Below are positions 53,883-63,135 of a stretch of 64,000 nt of DNA, in pieces (the stretch's first letter is position 1; each line of letters opens with the position of its first letter). The position numbers and the translations under genes are program-made. The stretch is from Litorihabitans aurantiacus (lineage in GTDB: Bacteria; Actinomycetota; Actinomycetes; Actinomycetales; Beutenbergiaceae). A model generated the notes under the pieces. That model was not told where the DNA came from, made no database searches, and worked only from the letters and a program-made list of their open reading frames with translations. The stretch lies in NCBI RefSeq assembly GCF_030161595.1, contig NZ_BSUM01000001.1, positions 1,364,001 to 1,428,000 on the forward strand, given 5' to 3'.

Positions 53883-54977
53883 TCAGCGCTTCCGGCGCGG
53901 CTGGGACTGCGTGCCGAGGTGGACGCCGGGCACGGTGGCCGCGACGCGGTCGGTCTCGGGACGGACGTCGGCACTGGTGACCACGGTCTCGGTCTCGCCG
54001 ACCTCGGCCCGCAGCGCGAGCACCTTCGCGCTGTGCTCGCGGTAGACCGAGCGCCGCATGCGCAGCGCGGCCTCCAGCGGCGTGGCCAGGAAGATCGAGG
54101 ACGCGGTCGAGACGATCATGCCGATGAACAGCGAGAGCGCGATGTCGCGCAGGGTGCCGGCGCCGAGCAGGAACGCCCCGACGAAGAGGATCGAGGCGAC
54201 GGGGAGGACGCCGACGACCGAGGTGTTGATCGAGCGGACGATGGTCTGGTTCACCGCGAGGTTCGAGGCCTCCTCGTACGTGACGCGCGTCTGCTCGAGC
54301 ACGTTCGCGGTGTTCTCACGGACCTTGTCGAAGACCACGACCGTGTCGTAGAGCGAGTAGCCGAGGATCGTCAGCAGACCGATCACGCTGGCCGGCGTGA
54401 CCTCGAACCCGATGCCCGCGTAGAGGCCCACGGTCACGATCAGGTCGTGGATCAGCGCGATCAGTGCGGCCGCCGCCATGCTCCAGGTCCGGAAGTACAG
54501 CGCCATCACCAGCGCGACGAGCACGATGAAGATCACCAGGCCCTGCAGCGCCTTCGCGGTGATGTCGGCACCCCAGGTCGGGCCGATGAAGGAGGATGTC
54601 ACGGCGTTGCGCTCGACCTCGTAGACCTCGGCGAGCGAGGCGGCGACCTGGTCCGTCTGCTCCTGGGTGAGCTGATCGGTCTGGATGCGGACGCTGTCGC
54701 CGCCGACGACGGAGACGCGAGCCACCTGGTCGGTGCCGATCTCGCCCAGCACCTCGTTCGCGGGGTCGGACGACGTCGTCGCCGCACCCGAGACGGTGAA
54801 CTCCGACCCACCCCGGAACTCGATGCCGACGTTCAGGCCGCGCACGGCCAGGAGCAGACCGGAGACGATCACGAGGACCGCCGCGGCGATGAACCACACA
54901 CGACGCTTCCCGACGATGTCGTAGCTGCGCTTGCCCGTGTAGAGGTCGTTGCCCAGGCGGGCGAACTGGCCGGCCAT
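53883..54977 (-). CDS. secF: Protein translocase subunit SecF
   Basis: Accessory membrane subunit that works with SecD to drive late translocation by the proton gradient. First helix [19 protein letters not shown], then [11 protein letters not shown] and five C-terminal helices including [38 protein letters not shown] (read in parts). 364 aa, slightly longer than usual by a C-terminal tail. Its ATG overlaps the secD stop by one nt. Confidence 0.95.
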   Translation of the reverse strand: MAGQFARLGNDLYTGKRSYDIVGKRRVWFIAAAVLVIVSGLLLAVRGLNVGIEFRGGSEFTVSGAATTSSDPANEVLGEIGTDQVARVSVVGGDSVRIQTDQLTQEQTDQVAASLAEVYEVERNAVTSSFIGPTWGADITAKALQGLVIFIVLVALVMALYFRTWSMAAAALIALIHDLIVTVGLYAGIGFEVTPASVIGLLTILGYSLYDTVVVFDKVRENTANVLEQTRVTYEEASNLAVNQTIVRSINTSVVGVLPVASILFVGAFLLGAGTLRDIALSLFIGMIVSTASSIFLATPLEAALRMRRSVYREHSAKVLALRAEVGETETVVTSADVRPETDRVAATVPGVHLGTQSQPRRKR

Positions 54978-57145
54978 CAGCGGTTCTCCTCGGTGGTGTC
55001 GGTGGCGTCGGTGGCACTGGTGGACCGGTCACCGGTGGTGACCGACACGGCGTCGGCGTCGCGCGCGTCGTCCTCGGAACGCTCCGCCTCCGCCCGTGCG
55101 CGGGCCTCGTCGGCCTTGCGCTGCGCGATGGTGCGGGTGTCGGCCCGCTCGGACAGGGCGGCGCGCTCGGCCGCCGTCCGCGCGCGACCGCGTCCGGCGT
55201 AGGCGGCCACCGAGGCACCGAGGTGCACCGGGTCGAGCCCCGACCAGCGGTGCCCCTCCCCGAAGAACCTCGTCCGCACCAGGAGCTTCATGAGCGGGTG
55301 GGTGAAGAGGATGACCACGAGCAGGTCGATCACGGTCGTGAGTCCGAGCGTGAACGCGAAGCCGCGCACACCGCCCACCGCGATGAAGTACAGGATCACG
55401 GCCGCGAGGACGTTGACGGCGTCCGAGGCGAGGATCGTGCGGCGCGCACGGATCCAGCCGTGGTCCACGGCGGCCTGGAGCGTCCGGCCCTCGCGCACCT
55501 CGTCGCGGATGCGCTCGAAGTAGACGATGAAGGAGTCCGCCGTGACGCCGATGGCGATGATCAGACCCGTGACACCGGGGAGCGAGAGGCGGTACCCCTG
55601 CCACCAGGACAGCAGCAGGATCAGCCCGTAGGTCAGCGCTCCCGCGACCACGAGGCTCGCGACCGTCACGATGCCGAGGCCCCGGTAGGTCAGGAACGAG
55701 TAACCGAGGACCAGGATCAGGCCGATGATCCCGGCGAGCATCCCCCGCTCGAGCTGCTCGGTACCGAGGGTCGCGCTGATCTGCTCCTGCGACTGCACCT
55801 CGAACGTCAGCGGCAGCGAGCCGAAGTTGAGCTGGTTGGCGAGCGTCGTCGCCTCGTCGCGGGTGAACGGCGCGGCCGACGGCCCGCTGATCTGCGCCTC
55901 GCCGTTGGGGATCGGCGTCGTGACGGACGGCGCCGAGATCACGAGGCCGTCCAGCACGATCGCGAACTGGTTCTGCGGCGGCGTGCTGGTGGACAGGCGC
56001 GTGGTGACCTCGCCGAACTTGTCGCCACCCGCGGAGGTGAAGTTCATCTGCACGATGGGGCGGTTCGTGGCCGCGCCCGTGGAGGAGACCTCGAACGCCA
56101 TCTGCGCGCTGGTGAGGTCGGCGCCCGTGAGCTCCGCCGGGCCGAGCGCGTACTTGGCGCTGCCGTCGGGCGCGCACGCGACGAGCGGCTGCTCGGTCGA
56201 GTCGTCGCTGCCGCCCGCACGGTTCTCGGGGAGCGTGCAGTCCAGGGTGTAGAGGTCGTAGGAGACCTGCTCGGTCAGCCACAGCAGGTCGCCCGCGCTG
56301 GTGGGCGTGCCCGCGGGCTCCGAGGAGAGCTGACCGTCGCCGTCGACGTCGGCCGCGGCGAGCGCCGCCGCCTCGATCTCCTCGGTGGTGGGGGGCGTCG
56401 GTGCCTCGGTGGGCTCGGTCGCACCATCCGTCGGCTCGGTCGAACCCTCGGTCGGCTCGGTGGAACCCTCGGTCGGCTCGGTCCCGTCCTCGGTGGGCGA
56501 CGGCGCCGGTGCCGCCTCGAGGGGCATCACGCCGTCGGCGCCGGTGTCCCCGGCCTCGCCCTCACCGCTCGCGCCCTCGCCGTCGGTCGCCGGCGGCTCG
56601 GTGGCACCGCCGTCGGTGGTCCCGGGGTCGATGGCGCCCGGATCGATCGCACCGGGGTCGATCGCACCGGGGTCGATCGCTCCGAGGTCACCCGCCGCCG
56701 CCTCGGCCGCGGCCTGCGCTGCCGCCGGGTCGATCGTGCCGGGGTTGACCACCTGCAGCACCGGCCGCATGCGCATCTGGGCGGAGGCGGTGATGAGGGC
56801 GACCGTCTGCTCGTCGACCTCGCCCGGGATGGCGACGACGATGTTGCTCCCGCCCTGGCTGGTGATCTCGGCCTCGGCCACGCCGGAACCGTCCACACGC
56901 TGGCGGATGATCGCGATCGCCTGGTCGATGTCGTCCGAGGTGATCTGCTGGCCGTCGTTCGAGCGCGGCGTCAGGATCAGCTGCGTGCCGCCCTCGAGGT
57001 CCAGGGCCAGGTTCGGCGTGAACGACGCGCCGCCCTCCTCCTCGGCGTCACCCGTGAAGGCGCCGAAGCCGACGGTGCCGTACACCGCGACCAGGACGAG
57101 CAGGAGCAGGTAGAGCGGTCGTGCGATGGAGCTGCGTCGAGCCAC
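54977..57145 (-). CDS. secD: Protein translocase subunit SecD with expanded low-complexity insert
   Basis: Six-helix RND-like subunit of the Sec accessory complex. N-terminal helix PLYLLLLVLVAVYGTVGFG, LALDLEGGTQLIL, the P1 domain, and C-terminal helices with VTGLIIAIGVTADSFIVYFERIRDE (in parts). 722 aa, longer than the roughly 550-650 usual, owing to a residue 137-265 insert containing GAIDP and TEPTEGS repeats. A long acidic cytoplasmic tail follows. Starts ATG. Confidence 0.95.
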   Translation of the reverse strand: MARRSSIARPLYLLLLVLVAVYGTVGFGAFTGDAEEEGGASFTPNLALDLEGGTQLILTPRSNDGQQITSDDIDQAIAIIRQRVDGSGVAEAEITSQGGSNIVVAIPGEVDEQTVALITASAQMRMRPVLQVVNPGTIDPAAAQAAAEAAAGDLGAIDPGAIDPGAIDPGAIDPGTTDGGATEPPATDGEGASGEGEAGDTGADGVMPLEAAPAPSPTEDGTEPTEGSTEPTEGSTEPTDGATEPTEAPTPPTTEEIEAAALAAADVDGDGQLSSEPAGTPTSAGDLLWLTEQVSYDLYTLDCTLPENRAGGSDDSTEQPLVACAPDGSAKYALGPAELTGADLTSAQMAFEVSSTGAATNRPIVQMNFTSAGGDKFGEVTTRLSTSTPPQNQFAIVLDGLVISAPSVTTPIPNGEAQISGPSAAPFTRDEATTLANQLNFGSLPLTFEVQSQEQISATLGTEQLERGMLAGIIGLILVLGYSFLTYRGLGIVTVASLVVAGALTYGLILLLSWWQGYRLSLPGVTGLIIAIGVTADSFIVYFERIRDEVREGRTLQAAVDHGWIRARRTILASDAVNVLAAVILYFIAVGGVRGFAFTLGLTTVIDLLVVILFTHPLMKLLVRTRFFGEGHRWSGLDPVHLGASVAAYAGRGRARTAAERAALSERADTRTIAQRKADEARARAEAERSEDDARDADAVSVTTGDRSTSATDATDTTEENR
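56412..56495. repeat. Four 21-bp tandem units inside secD
   Basis: Units start at 56412, 56433, 56454 and 56475, each GGCTCGGT followed by a variable half. They encode the TEPTEGS-type heptads. Confidence 0.75.
56623..56682. repeat. Four 15-bp tandem units inside secD
   Basis: Units start at 56623, 56638, 56653 and 56668, consensus CGGGGTCGATCGCAC. They encode repeated GAIDP pentapeptides. Confidence 0.8.
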
Positions 57146-57207
57146 CGGGGTCTTCTTTCAGTCGAGCGGGCCGGCACCGCACGCGGACCGGCGAGTCGGG
57201 TGGGGCG

Positions 57208-57687
57208 TCAGGGCCGCTGGTCGGGAGACGTGGGGCCGCCGTCGACGTCGGGACCGGGCCGGTCCCGCTCGGTGCGGTCGTCCGTGACCGGACCGTCGGA
57301 CGTGAGCGAGGAGGCGTCGTCGGGGGCGACGACGTCGGCGTCGACGGGGTCTCCCTCGGGAGCCGGCGTCTCGTCGGGGACCGCGCGGCCGAAGGCGGCG
57401 TCCGCCGCGGCCGAGAACTGCGGCGGCACCTGCTGGATCGCGGCTATCACCCAGGTGGTCCGGGTGCCCGAGGACTCGATCGTCACGGCGTCACCCGTCC
57501 GGTCCACCACCACACCGAGCTGGCCGGAGGCGGTCATCACCTCGGCGCCGGGGGCCAGGGTGGCGCGGAAGTCGTTCACCGAACCCTGCTGCTTCCGGTT
57601 GCGCCGGCTGAGGAGGAACATGCCTCCGACCGCCAGGACGAGGAGACCGATGAGCAGCACGTTCGAGCTGCCGCCTTCTGCAAACAT
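57208..57687 (-). CDS. yajC: Preprotein translocase subunit YajC
   Basis: 159 aa: one N-terminal helix (NVLLIGLLVLAVGGMFLLS), a basic segment RRNRKQQ, the YajC core (PGAEVMTASGQLGVVVDRTGDAVTIES) and a long acidic Asp/Pro tail, common in actinobacteria. Leads the yajC-secD-secF unit. The 62-nt gap to secD holds no signal. Confidence 0.92.
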   Translation of the reverse strand: MFAEGGSSNVLLIGLLVLAVGGMFLLSRRNRKQQGSVNDFRATLAPGAEVMTASGQLGVVVDRTGDAVTIESSGTRTTWVIAAIQQVPPQFSAAADAAFGRAVPDETPAPEGDPVDADVVAPDDASSLTSDGPVTDDRTERDRPGPDVDGGPTSPDQRP

Positions 57688-57726
57688 GATGGGGAGAGCA
57701 CTTTCGTCGGGAGCGGACCGCGCACG

Positions 57727-57732
57727 AGTCTA
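57727..57732 (-). promoter_or_regulatory. Putative -10 box of yajC
   Basis: Minus-strand TAGACT, about 39 nt before the ATG, in the ruvB-yajC gap. Confidence 0.4.
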
Positions 57733-57808
57733 GGTGACGCGCCGCACACGCGTGCACGCACCGGCGGGCCCGGCGCGAACGGCCTGGGGCAACCGCTGGG
57801 CGGCGACG

Positions 57809-58843
57809 TCAGTCGAACAGGCGCGAGGGACCGCCCTCGGGAGCCGTGAGCCCGAGGTGCGCCCAGGCCGCCGCCGTCGCCACCCTGCCTCGCGGCGTCC
57901 GCGTGAGGAACCCCTCGCGCAGCAGGAACGGCTCCGCGACGGTCTCGACGGTCTCCGGCTCCTCACCGATCGCCATCGCGATGGACGTGAGACCCACGGG
58001 ACCGCCGCCGAACCGGGTGCACAGGCTGCGCAGCACGGCTCGGTCGAGTCGGTCGAGACCGCGGGGGTCCACCTCGAACACCTCCAGGGCGGCCGCCGCC
58101 GCCGCGGTGTCGGCCACCCCGGTCCCCCGGACCTGCGCCCAGTCCTGCACGCGGCGCAGCAGGCGGTTCGCGATGCGCGGCGTGCCGCGCGACCGGCTCG
58201 CGATCTCGTGGGCGGCCTCGGCGTCGAGCTCGATGCCGAGCAGGCGCGCCGAGCGGTGCAGCACGCGCTCGAGGTCGCCGGTCTCGTAGAAGTCCATGTG
58301 ACCGGTGAAGCCGAACCGGTCGCGCAGCGGCGCCGGCAGGAGACCGGCGCGGGTGGTCGCCCCGACGACGGTGAACGGCGGCAGCGAGAGCGGGATCGCC
58401 GTCGCCCCCGCACCCTTGCCCACCACGACGTCGACGCGGAAGTCCTCCATCGCGAGGTACAGCATCTCCTCGGCCGGCCTCGCGAGACGGTGGATCTCGT
58501 CGATGAACAGGACGTCGTTCTCCTGAAGCGCGGACAGGATCGCGGCGAGGTCGCCCGCGTGCGTGATCGCGGGCCCCGAGGTGAGGCGCAGCGCGGCACC
58601 GACCTCGCTCGCGACGATCATCGCGAGCGTCGTCTTGCCCAGGCCCGGGGGCCCGGCCAGCAGCACGTGGTCGGGAGGCCGGTGGCGGGCGACGGCGGCC
58701 TCGAGCACGAGCGAGAGCTGGTCGCGCACCACCCGCTGCCCGACGAACTCCGCCAGCCGGCGCGGGCGGAGCGCCGCCTCGGCGGCGCGCTCGATCTCGT
58801 CCGCCTCGGCGGCCGTCACCGCCGCGCCGCCGTCCTCAGCCAC
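57809..58843 (-). CDS. ruvB: Holliday junction branch migration helicase RuvB
   Basis: AAA+ motor of the RuvAB complex. Walker [16 protein letters not shown], Walker [12 protein letters not shown], sensor [19 protein letters not shown], and the C-terminal winged helix ([18 protein letters not shown]). 344 aa, normal. GTG start at 58843 overlaps the ruvA stop by 8 nt. Confidence 0.97.
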   Translation of the reverse strand: MAEDGGAAVTAAEADEIERAAEAALRPRRLAEFVGQRVVRDQLSLVLEAAVARHRPPDHVLLAGPPGLGKTTLAMIVASEVGAALRLTSGPAITHAGDLAAILSALQENDVLFIDEIHRLARPAEEMLYLAMEDFRVDVVVGKGAGATAIPLSLPPFTVVGATTRAGLLPAPLRDRFGFTGHMDFYETGDLERVLHRSARLLGIELDAEAAHEIASRSRGTPRIANRLLRRVQDWAQVRGTGVADTAAAAAALEVFEVDPRGLDRLDRAVLRSLCTRFGGGPVGLTSIAMAIGEEPETVETVAEPFLLREGFLTRTPRGRVATAAAWAHLGLTAPEGGPSRLFD

Positions 58844-59444
58844 GGGGCACACCCGCGAGCTCGCGCAGGGCCGCGCGCAGCACGGCGGCGGCGTCGCCGT
58901 CGGGCGCCTCGCCCCGCTCCAGGACGGCCGCGACGGCGGCGTCCGCGGCCCGCGCGTTCCACCCGAGACCGACCAGGGCCTCCACGACGTCGGGCCCGGC
59001 CCCGGTGGGTGCCGCCGGCGCCGGCGCCTCGACCGACCCGACCGCGACGCCGAGCTTCCCCGCCAGCTCGAGCACCATGCGCTGCGCGCCCTTCCGGCCG
59101 ATGCCCGGCACCCGCTGCAGGGCGGCCAGGTCCTCACCGGCGACGGCGCGGCGGAGCCCGTCGGGCGTGTGGACGGCGAGGGCGGCCAGCGCCAGTCGGG
59201 GGCCGACGCCGCTGACGGTCATCAGCACGTCGAAGATGTCCCGCTCGTCGGTCTCGGCGAACCCGAACAGGGTCTGGGAGTCCTCCCGCACCACGAGCGT
59301 CGTGTGCAGCGTGCCCTCCACGCCGAGGCGCAGGCCCGCGAGGGTCGCCGGCGTCGCCAGCACGCGGTAGCCCACTCCCCCGGCGATCACGACGGCGTGG
59401 TCCAGCCCGATCGAGCAGACCTCGCCCCGCACCAGTGCGATCAT
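58836..59444 (-). CDS. ruvA: Holliday junction DNA helicase subunit RuvA
   Basis: 202 aa. N-terminal OB domain ([19 protein letters not shown]), helix-hairpin-helix pairs ([16 protein letters not shown] and [19 protein letters not shown]) and a C-terminal RuvB-binding domain after an Ala/Pro linker. ATG at 59444 with GGAG about 8 nt upstream. The gap to ruvC carries the LexA box and -10. Confidence 0.96.
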   Translation of the reverse strand: MIALVRGEVCSIGLDHAVVIAGGVGYRVLATPATLAGLRLGVEGTLHTTLVVREDSQTLFGFAETDERDIFDVLMTVSGVGPRLALAALAVHTPDGLRRAVAGEDLAALQRVPGIGRKGAQRMVLELAGKLGVAVGSVEAPAPAAPTGAGPDVVEALVGLGWNARAADAAVAAVLERGEAPDGDAAAVLRAALRELAGVPRG

Positions 59445-59500
59445 CGACAGCTCCTTCCGCCCGCGCCGAGGTCGGCCGGGACCCGCCGCCGCGCGGCGGA

Positions 59501-59516
59501 GCGAACACGTGTACGA
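59501..59516. promoter_or_regulatory. LexA (SOS) box upstream of ruvA
   Basis: GCGAACACGTGTACGA matches the actinobacterial SOS box TCGAAC-N4-GTTCGA at all but two positions. It sits 57 nt before ruvA and directly downstream of the -10, where bound LexA would block transcription. Confidence 0.75.
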
Positions 59517-59520
59517 ACGA

Positions 59521-59526
59521 AGACTA
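59521..59526 (-). promoter_or_regulatory. Putative -10 box of ruvA
   Basis: Minus-strand TAGTCT; its first three bases are the ruvC stop codon. The LexA box starts 4 nt downstream. Confidence 0.5.
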
Positions 59527-60251
59527 GCGTCCGACGGGGCCGCGCACCGGGGCGACGCGCCGCGCCGTCCGGCGGGAGCGGCGCTCCGCCTCGAGCCACA
59601 GCTGCTGGGCGGCGGTGGGGCCGCCGGTCGCGCCGGTCCCGCCGGCGGGTGCGGCGTCACCCGTGCCGCCCCGGGCGGCCCGGACCGATGTCGCCTGCGC
59701 CGCGCCCGCGGGCGTCCGCCACGCGTGGCAGATCGCGAGGGCGAGGGCGTCGGCCGCGTCGGCCGGCCGCGGCGGGGCGGCGAGCCCGAGGATGCGGGTC
59801 ACCATCGTGGTGACCTGCTCCTTCTCGGCGCGGCCGTTCCCCGTGATCGCCGCCTTGACCTCGCTGGGGGTGTGGAGCTCGACCGGGATGCCGCGGCGGG
59901 CGGCGGCGACCATGGCGAGGCCGGCGACCTGCGCCGTCCCCGTGACGGTGGAGACGTTGGACTGCGCGAAGACCCGCTCGACCGCGACGGCGTCGGGCTG
60001 CAGCCGGTCGATCCACTCCTCGAGGCGTGTGGCGATCTCGAGCAGCCGCTGCTCGAGCGCCTGGTCCGGCGAGGTGGTCGCCAGTCCGACGTCGACGATC
60101 CGGACGACGCGACCCGCCGTCGCGGTCACGGCGCCGAGGCCGCAGCGCGTGAGGCCGGGGTCGACGCCGAGGATCGTCCGGCCCCGCGCGAGGTCCGGGC
60201 GCCGCCGGCGGCGTTCCGGGACCCGCGCGGGCGGGTGGTCGACTGGTTCAC
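59524..60251 (-). CDS. ruvC: Crossover junction endodeoxyribonuclease RuvC
   Basis: RNase H-fold resolvase. Catalytic acids appear in [19 protein letters not shown], and [12 protein letters not shown]-terminal Ala/Gly/Arg tail makes it long (242 aa against about 170-190). In the coding frame no start codon lies close upstream. Adding one base to the run 60182-60185 links to a GTG at 60251 ([13 protein letters not shown]), giving a proper start with a 25-residue basic N-terminal extension. I consider that the real start. Confidence 0.9.
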
Positions 60252-60304
60252 ACCGGCCACTCTCGCACGCGACCCGGCACCGGGCGCCGGCCCGACACGC
60301 GGGC

Positions 60305-61066
60305 TCAGTCCTCGGCGTCGAGCGCCGCCATGACCTCGTCGGAGGCGTCGAAGTTGGCGAAGACGTTCTGCACGTCGTCGGAGTCCTCCAGGGCATCGAC
60401 CAGGCGCAGCATCTTGCGCGCCCCCTCGACGTCGACCTCGACCTCGACCGACGGCAGGAACTGCGCCTCGGCGGAGTCGTAGTCGAGCCCCGCCTCCTGG
60501 ACGGCCTTGCGGACGGCCACGAAGTCGCTCGCGGCGCTCAGCACCTCGAACGCCTCGCCGAGGTCGTTGACCTCCTCCGCGCCCGCGTCCAGGACGGCCA
60601 CGAGCACGTCGTCCTCGGTCAGGCCGTCGGCCTTGGGCACGACGACGACGCCACGCCGCGAGAACAGGTAGGAGACGCTGCCGGGGTCGGCCATCGAGCC
60701 GCCGTTGCGGCTGAAGGCGAGGCGGACGTCGGCCGCGGCGCGGTTGCGGTTGTCGGTGAGGCACTCGACCAGGACCGCGACGCCGCCGGGGCCGTAGCCC
60801 TCGTACATGATCGTGTCGTACTGGGCGCCCCCGGCCTCCTGGCCGCTGCCGCGCTTCACCGCGCGGTCGATGTTGTCGTTCGGGACCGACGTCTTCTTGG
60901 CCTTCTGGATGGCGTCGTAGAGCGTCGGGTTGCCGGCCGGGTCGCCGCCGCCCGTGCGGGCCGCGACCTCGATGTTCTTGATCAGCTTCGCGAAGAGCTT
61001 GCCCCGCTTGGCGTCCTTGGCGGCCTTCTGGTGCTTCGTGGTGGCCCACTTGGAGTGACCCGACAT
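60305..61066 (-). CDS. yebC: YebC/PmpR-family protein
   Basis: 253 aa of the TACO1/YebC family. Starts [23 protein letters not shown], with [20 protein letters not shown], then [16 protein letters not shown] and [10 protein letters not shown]. Family members act as transcription factors or help ribosomes through proline stretches. Upstream of ruvC with a 53-nt gap, the usual actinobacterial arrangement. Confidence 0.95.
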   Translation of the reverse strand: MSGHSKWATTKHQKAAKDAKRGKLFAKLIKNIEVAARTGGGDPAGNPTLYDAIQKAKKTSVPNDNIDRAVKRGSGQEAGGAQYDTIMYEGYGPGGVAVLVECLTDNRNRAAADVRLAFSRNGGSMADPGSVSYLFSRRGVVVVPKADGLTEDDVLVAVLDAGAEEVNDLGEAFEVLSAASDFVAVRKAVQEAGLDYDSAEAQFLPSVEVEVDVEGARKMLRLVDALEDSDDVQNVFANFDASDEVMAALDAED

Positions 61067-61127
61067 GGTTCCCGCTTCCCGTTGCTCGACGTGCGCACGC
61101 GCGGCGCCAGGCCGCGCGACGCCAGCG

Positions 61128-61133
61128 ATCCTA
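61128..61133 (-). promoter_or_regulatory. Putative -10 box of the yebC-ruvC unit
   Basis: Minus-strand TAGGAT, about 61 nt before the yebC ATG. Confidence 0.45.
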
Positions 61134-61155
61134 CCGGCGGACGGTCACGGACCGG

Positions 61156-61752
61156 TCAGGACGGGGTCAGGTCGCGGACCGCCCCGGTCCACGACCCGCC
61201 CTCCCCGGGCAGCGCGGCGACCACCTCGGCCACCAGGTCGGGGAGCTCCGCGGGGAACACCTCGACGTCGAGATCGCGCAGGGCCTCGGGGTCCCACCAC
61301 GCCAGCTCGTCGACGAACGAGCGCTCGATCGCGGTCCAGCCGGCCGTGTCGAGATCCGCCTCGTCGCCCTCGTGCCGCAGCACGCACGCGAAGAACACCT
61401 CGTGCTGGCGCACGTGGCGGGCCACGAAGTCGAAGACGGCCGTGCGGCGGGCGACCGGGCCCACGAGGTCGTCGGGCGCGATGCGCAGCCCCGTCTCCTC
61501 GAGCACCTCCCGGGCGGCCGCCTCGCGCTCGCCCTCCCCCGGCTCGAGTCCGCCACCGACCGTGAACCACCAGGTGCGTGAGGGGTCATCGGCGTCGTGC
61601 GCCCGCACGAGCAGGATCCGACCCGACGCGTCGAGCAGCAGCACCCGGGCCGCGTGACGGAACGGGACGCCGTCGGCCCCGACCTCCCAGCCCTCGCCGG
61701 GCAGGAAGGAGTCGACGGCCTCGTCGCCGTCGTCGGCAGCCGGGGAGCTCAG
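61156..61752 (-). CDS. Nudix hydrolase
   Basis: About 198 aa with a complete Nudix box: GGGLEPGEGE, then REAAAREVLEETGL. Hydrolyses a nucleoside diphosphate linked to another group; substrate unknown. No ATG, GTG or TTG lies ahead of the first strand (AARVLLLDASGRILLV). A CTG overlapping the PrsW stop (CTGA, 61752) is the best visible start; a base error near the PrsW end might hide another. The GTG at 61644 would cut into the fold. Confidence 0.82.
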   Translation of the reverse strand: MSSPAADDGDEAVDSFLPGEGWEVGADGVPFRHAARVLLLDASGRILLVRAHDADDPSRTWWFTVGGGLEPGEGEREAAAREVLEETGLRIAPDDLVGPVARRTAVFDFVARHVRQHEVFFACVLRHEGDEADLDTAGWTAIERSFVDELAWWDPEALRDLDVEVFPAELPDLVAEVVAALPGEGGSWTGAVRDLTPS

Positions 61753-63122
61753 CGGAACGCCTGGGGCGCGGCGACCTGGAACGCGCGCCGGTCGGCCGAG
61801 ATCGCGGCCAGGAGCTCGGCCTCGGTGCTCGAGTGGGTGCGGAGGTCGGCCCGCCCGCTGACCGCGCGCTGACGCATGTAGGCCAGCGACGTCGCGTCCT
61901 TCTGGAACCGCTTCATCGCGGCGCCCGCCCCCGGACCGAGGCGGGCCGCCCAGGCGCGCGCCTGCGCCCGGGTGCGCAGGGAGGCCACCATGTCGATCTC
62001 GTGCGACGCGAACCAGCCGGCGCCCGCGTACTCGGTCAGCCGTGCCCGGATCGCCGCGCTCTCCTGCCGCCGCAACCAGAACGCGAGCACGATCGCGGCG
62101 ACGAACAGCGGGATCTGGACCAGACCGTAGACCAGCAGGAAGGCGTTCTCGCTCCCCGTCACGGCGCCGAGGCTCGCGGAGGCGTTCCAGAGCGCGTGCA
62201 GGCCCATCGCGGCCACGAGGCCGATCGGGAACAGCCACCACGCGGCGTACCGGTTGCGGTGCCGGGAGGCGATGCCGAGCGCGATGCCGATCGAGGCGGT
62301 GAACAGGATGTGGGCGAACGGCGACATCACGCCGCGCGTGAAGAAGATGGAGGGCAGGATCTCGATCGCGCGGCCGAAGTAGATGATGTTCTCGGTGAAG
62401 GCGAACCCGGCCGCCACGACGGCCGCGTAGACGATGCCGTCGACCACGCCGTCGAAGTGCTTGCGGCGCAGCAGGAAGATCAGCAGGACGCCGAGGCCCT
62501 TCGTGACCTCCTCGACGATCGGGGCCGAGACGACGGCGCCGATGATGTCCGCCTGAGCGGCGTCCCCGGTCGCGTCGTAGTAGGCCAGGGCGACGGCGGT
62601 GTTCCCGTAGAACGAGATGACCACGGAGACCCCGGCGCCCCAGAGGAACGCGATGAGGAGCATCACCTTCGGCTCCGGCTCCCAGCGGTCGAGCCACATG
62701 ACCGTGGCCAGCACGACGGCGAGCGGGATCAGCGCGGCGATGAACCCGATGGCGGCCGGGGCGGGCCCGACCTGGCTGAGCGCGATCCACAGCCCCCACA
62801 GGCCGGCGAACCCGACGACGCACAGGGCCACGATCGTGCCCGGACCCATGGCGGCCGAGCGACGACCGCCGTGCCAGATTTGCGGCTGCTGGCCGCCGGG
62901 CCCGTAGGCGCCGGGGGCCGCGTCCTGGACTCCGTGCGGGGCCGCACCGGGGTGGCCGTAGCCGGTCGGGCCGGACGTACCCGGGGTTCCGTAGCCGCCG
63001 GGCCGAGTCGGTGCGGGGTAGCCGCCGCCCTGGTGGGGGGCCTGCCCCTGCGGACCGCCGGACGCCGGCCGCGAGGGCGCCGGGTAGGGGTTCGACGACG
63101 GTCCGGGGTAGCCACTCGACAT
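61749..63122 (-). CDS. PrsW-family intramembrane metalloprotease
   Basis: 457 aa. A Pro/Gly/Tyr-rich cytoplasmic N-terminus (about 1-75) precedes about eight helices. PrsW motifs: EEVTKGLGVLLIFLLRR, AFTENIIYFGR and HALWNASASLG, whose Glu and His residues would bind zinc. PrsW in Bacillus cleaves an anti-sigma factor; no such target is seen here. Leaderless -10 upstream. Confidence 0.85.
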   Translation of the reverse strand: MSSGYPGPSSNPYPAPSRPASGGPQGQAPHQGGGYPAPTRPGGYGTPGTSGPTGYGHPGAAPHGVQDAAPGAYGPGGQQPQIWHGGRRSAAMGPGTIVALCVVGFAGLWGLWIALSQVGPAPAAIGFIAALIPLAVVLATVMWLDRWEPEPKVMLLIAFLWGAGVSVVISFYGNTAVALAYYDATGDAAQADIIGAVVSAPIVEEVTKGLGVLLIFLLRRKHFDGVVDGIVYAAVVAAGFAFTENIIYFGRAIEILPSIFFTRGVMSPFAHILFTASIGIALGIASRHRNRYAAWWLFPIGLVAAMGLHALWNASASLGAVTGSENAFLLVYGLVQIPLFVAAIVLAFWLRRQESAAIRARLTEYAGAGWFASHEIDMVASLRTRAQARAWAARLGPGAGAAMKRFQKDATSLAYMRQRAVSGRADLRTHSSTEAELLAAISADRRAFQVAAPQAFR

Positions 63123-63129
63123 GCGGCCG

Positions 63130-63135
63130 ATCCTA
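63130..63135 (-). promoter_or_regulatory. -10 box TAGGAT, predicted leaderless start of the PrsW gene
   Basis: Minus-strand TAGGAT overlaps the upstream gene's stop and lies 7 nt before the ATG at 63122. Confidence 0.5.
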
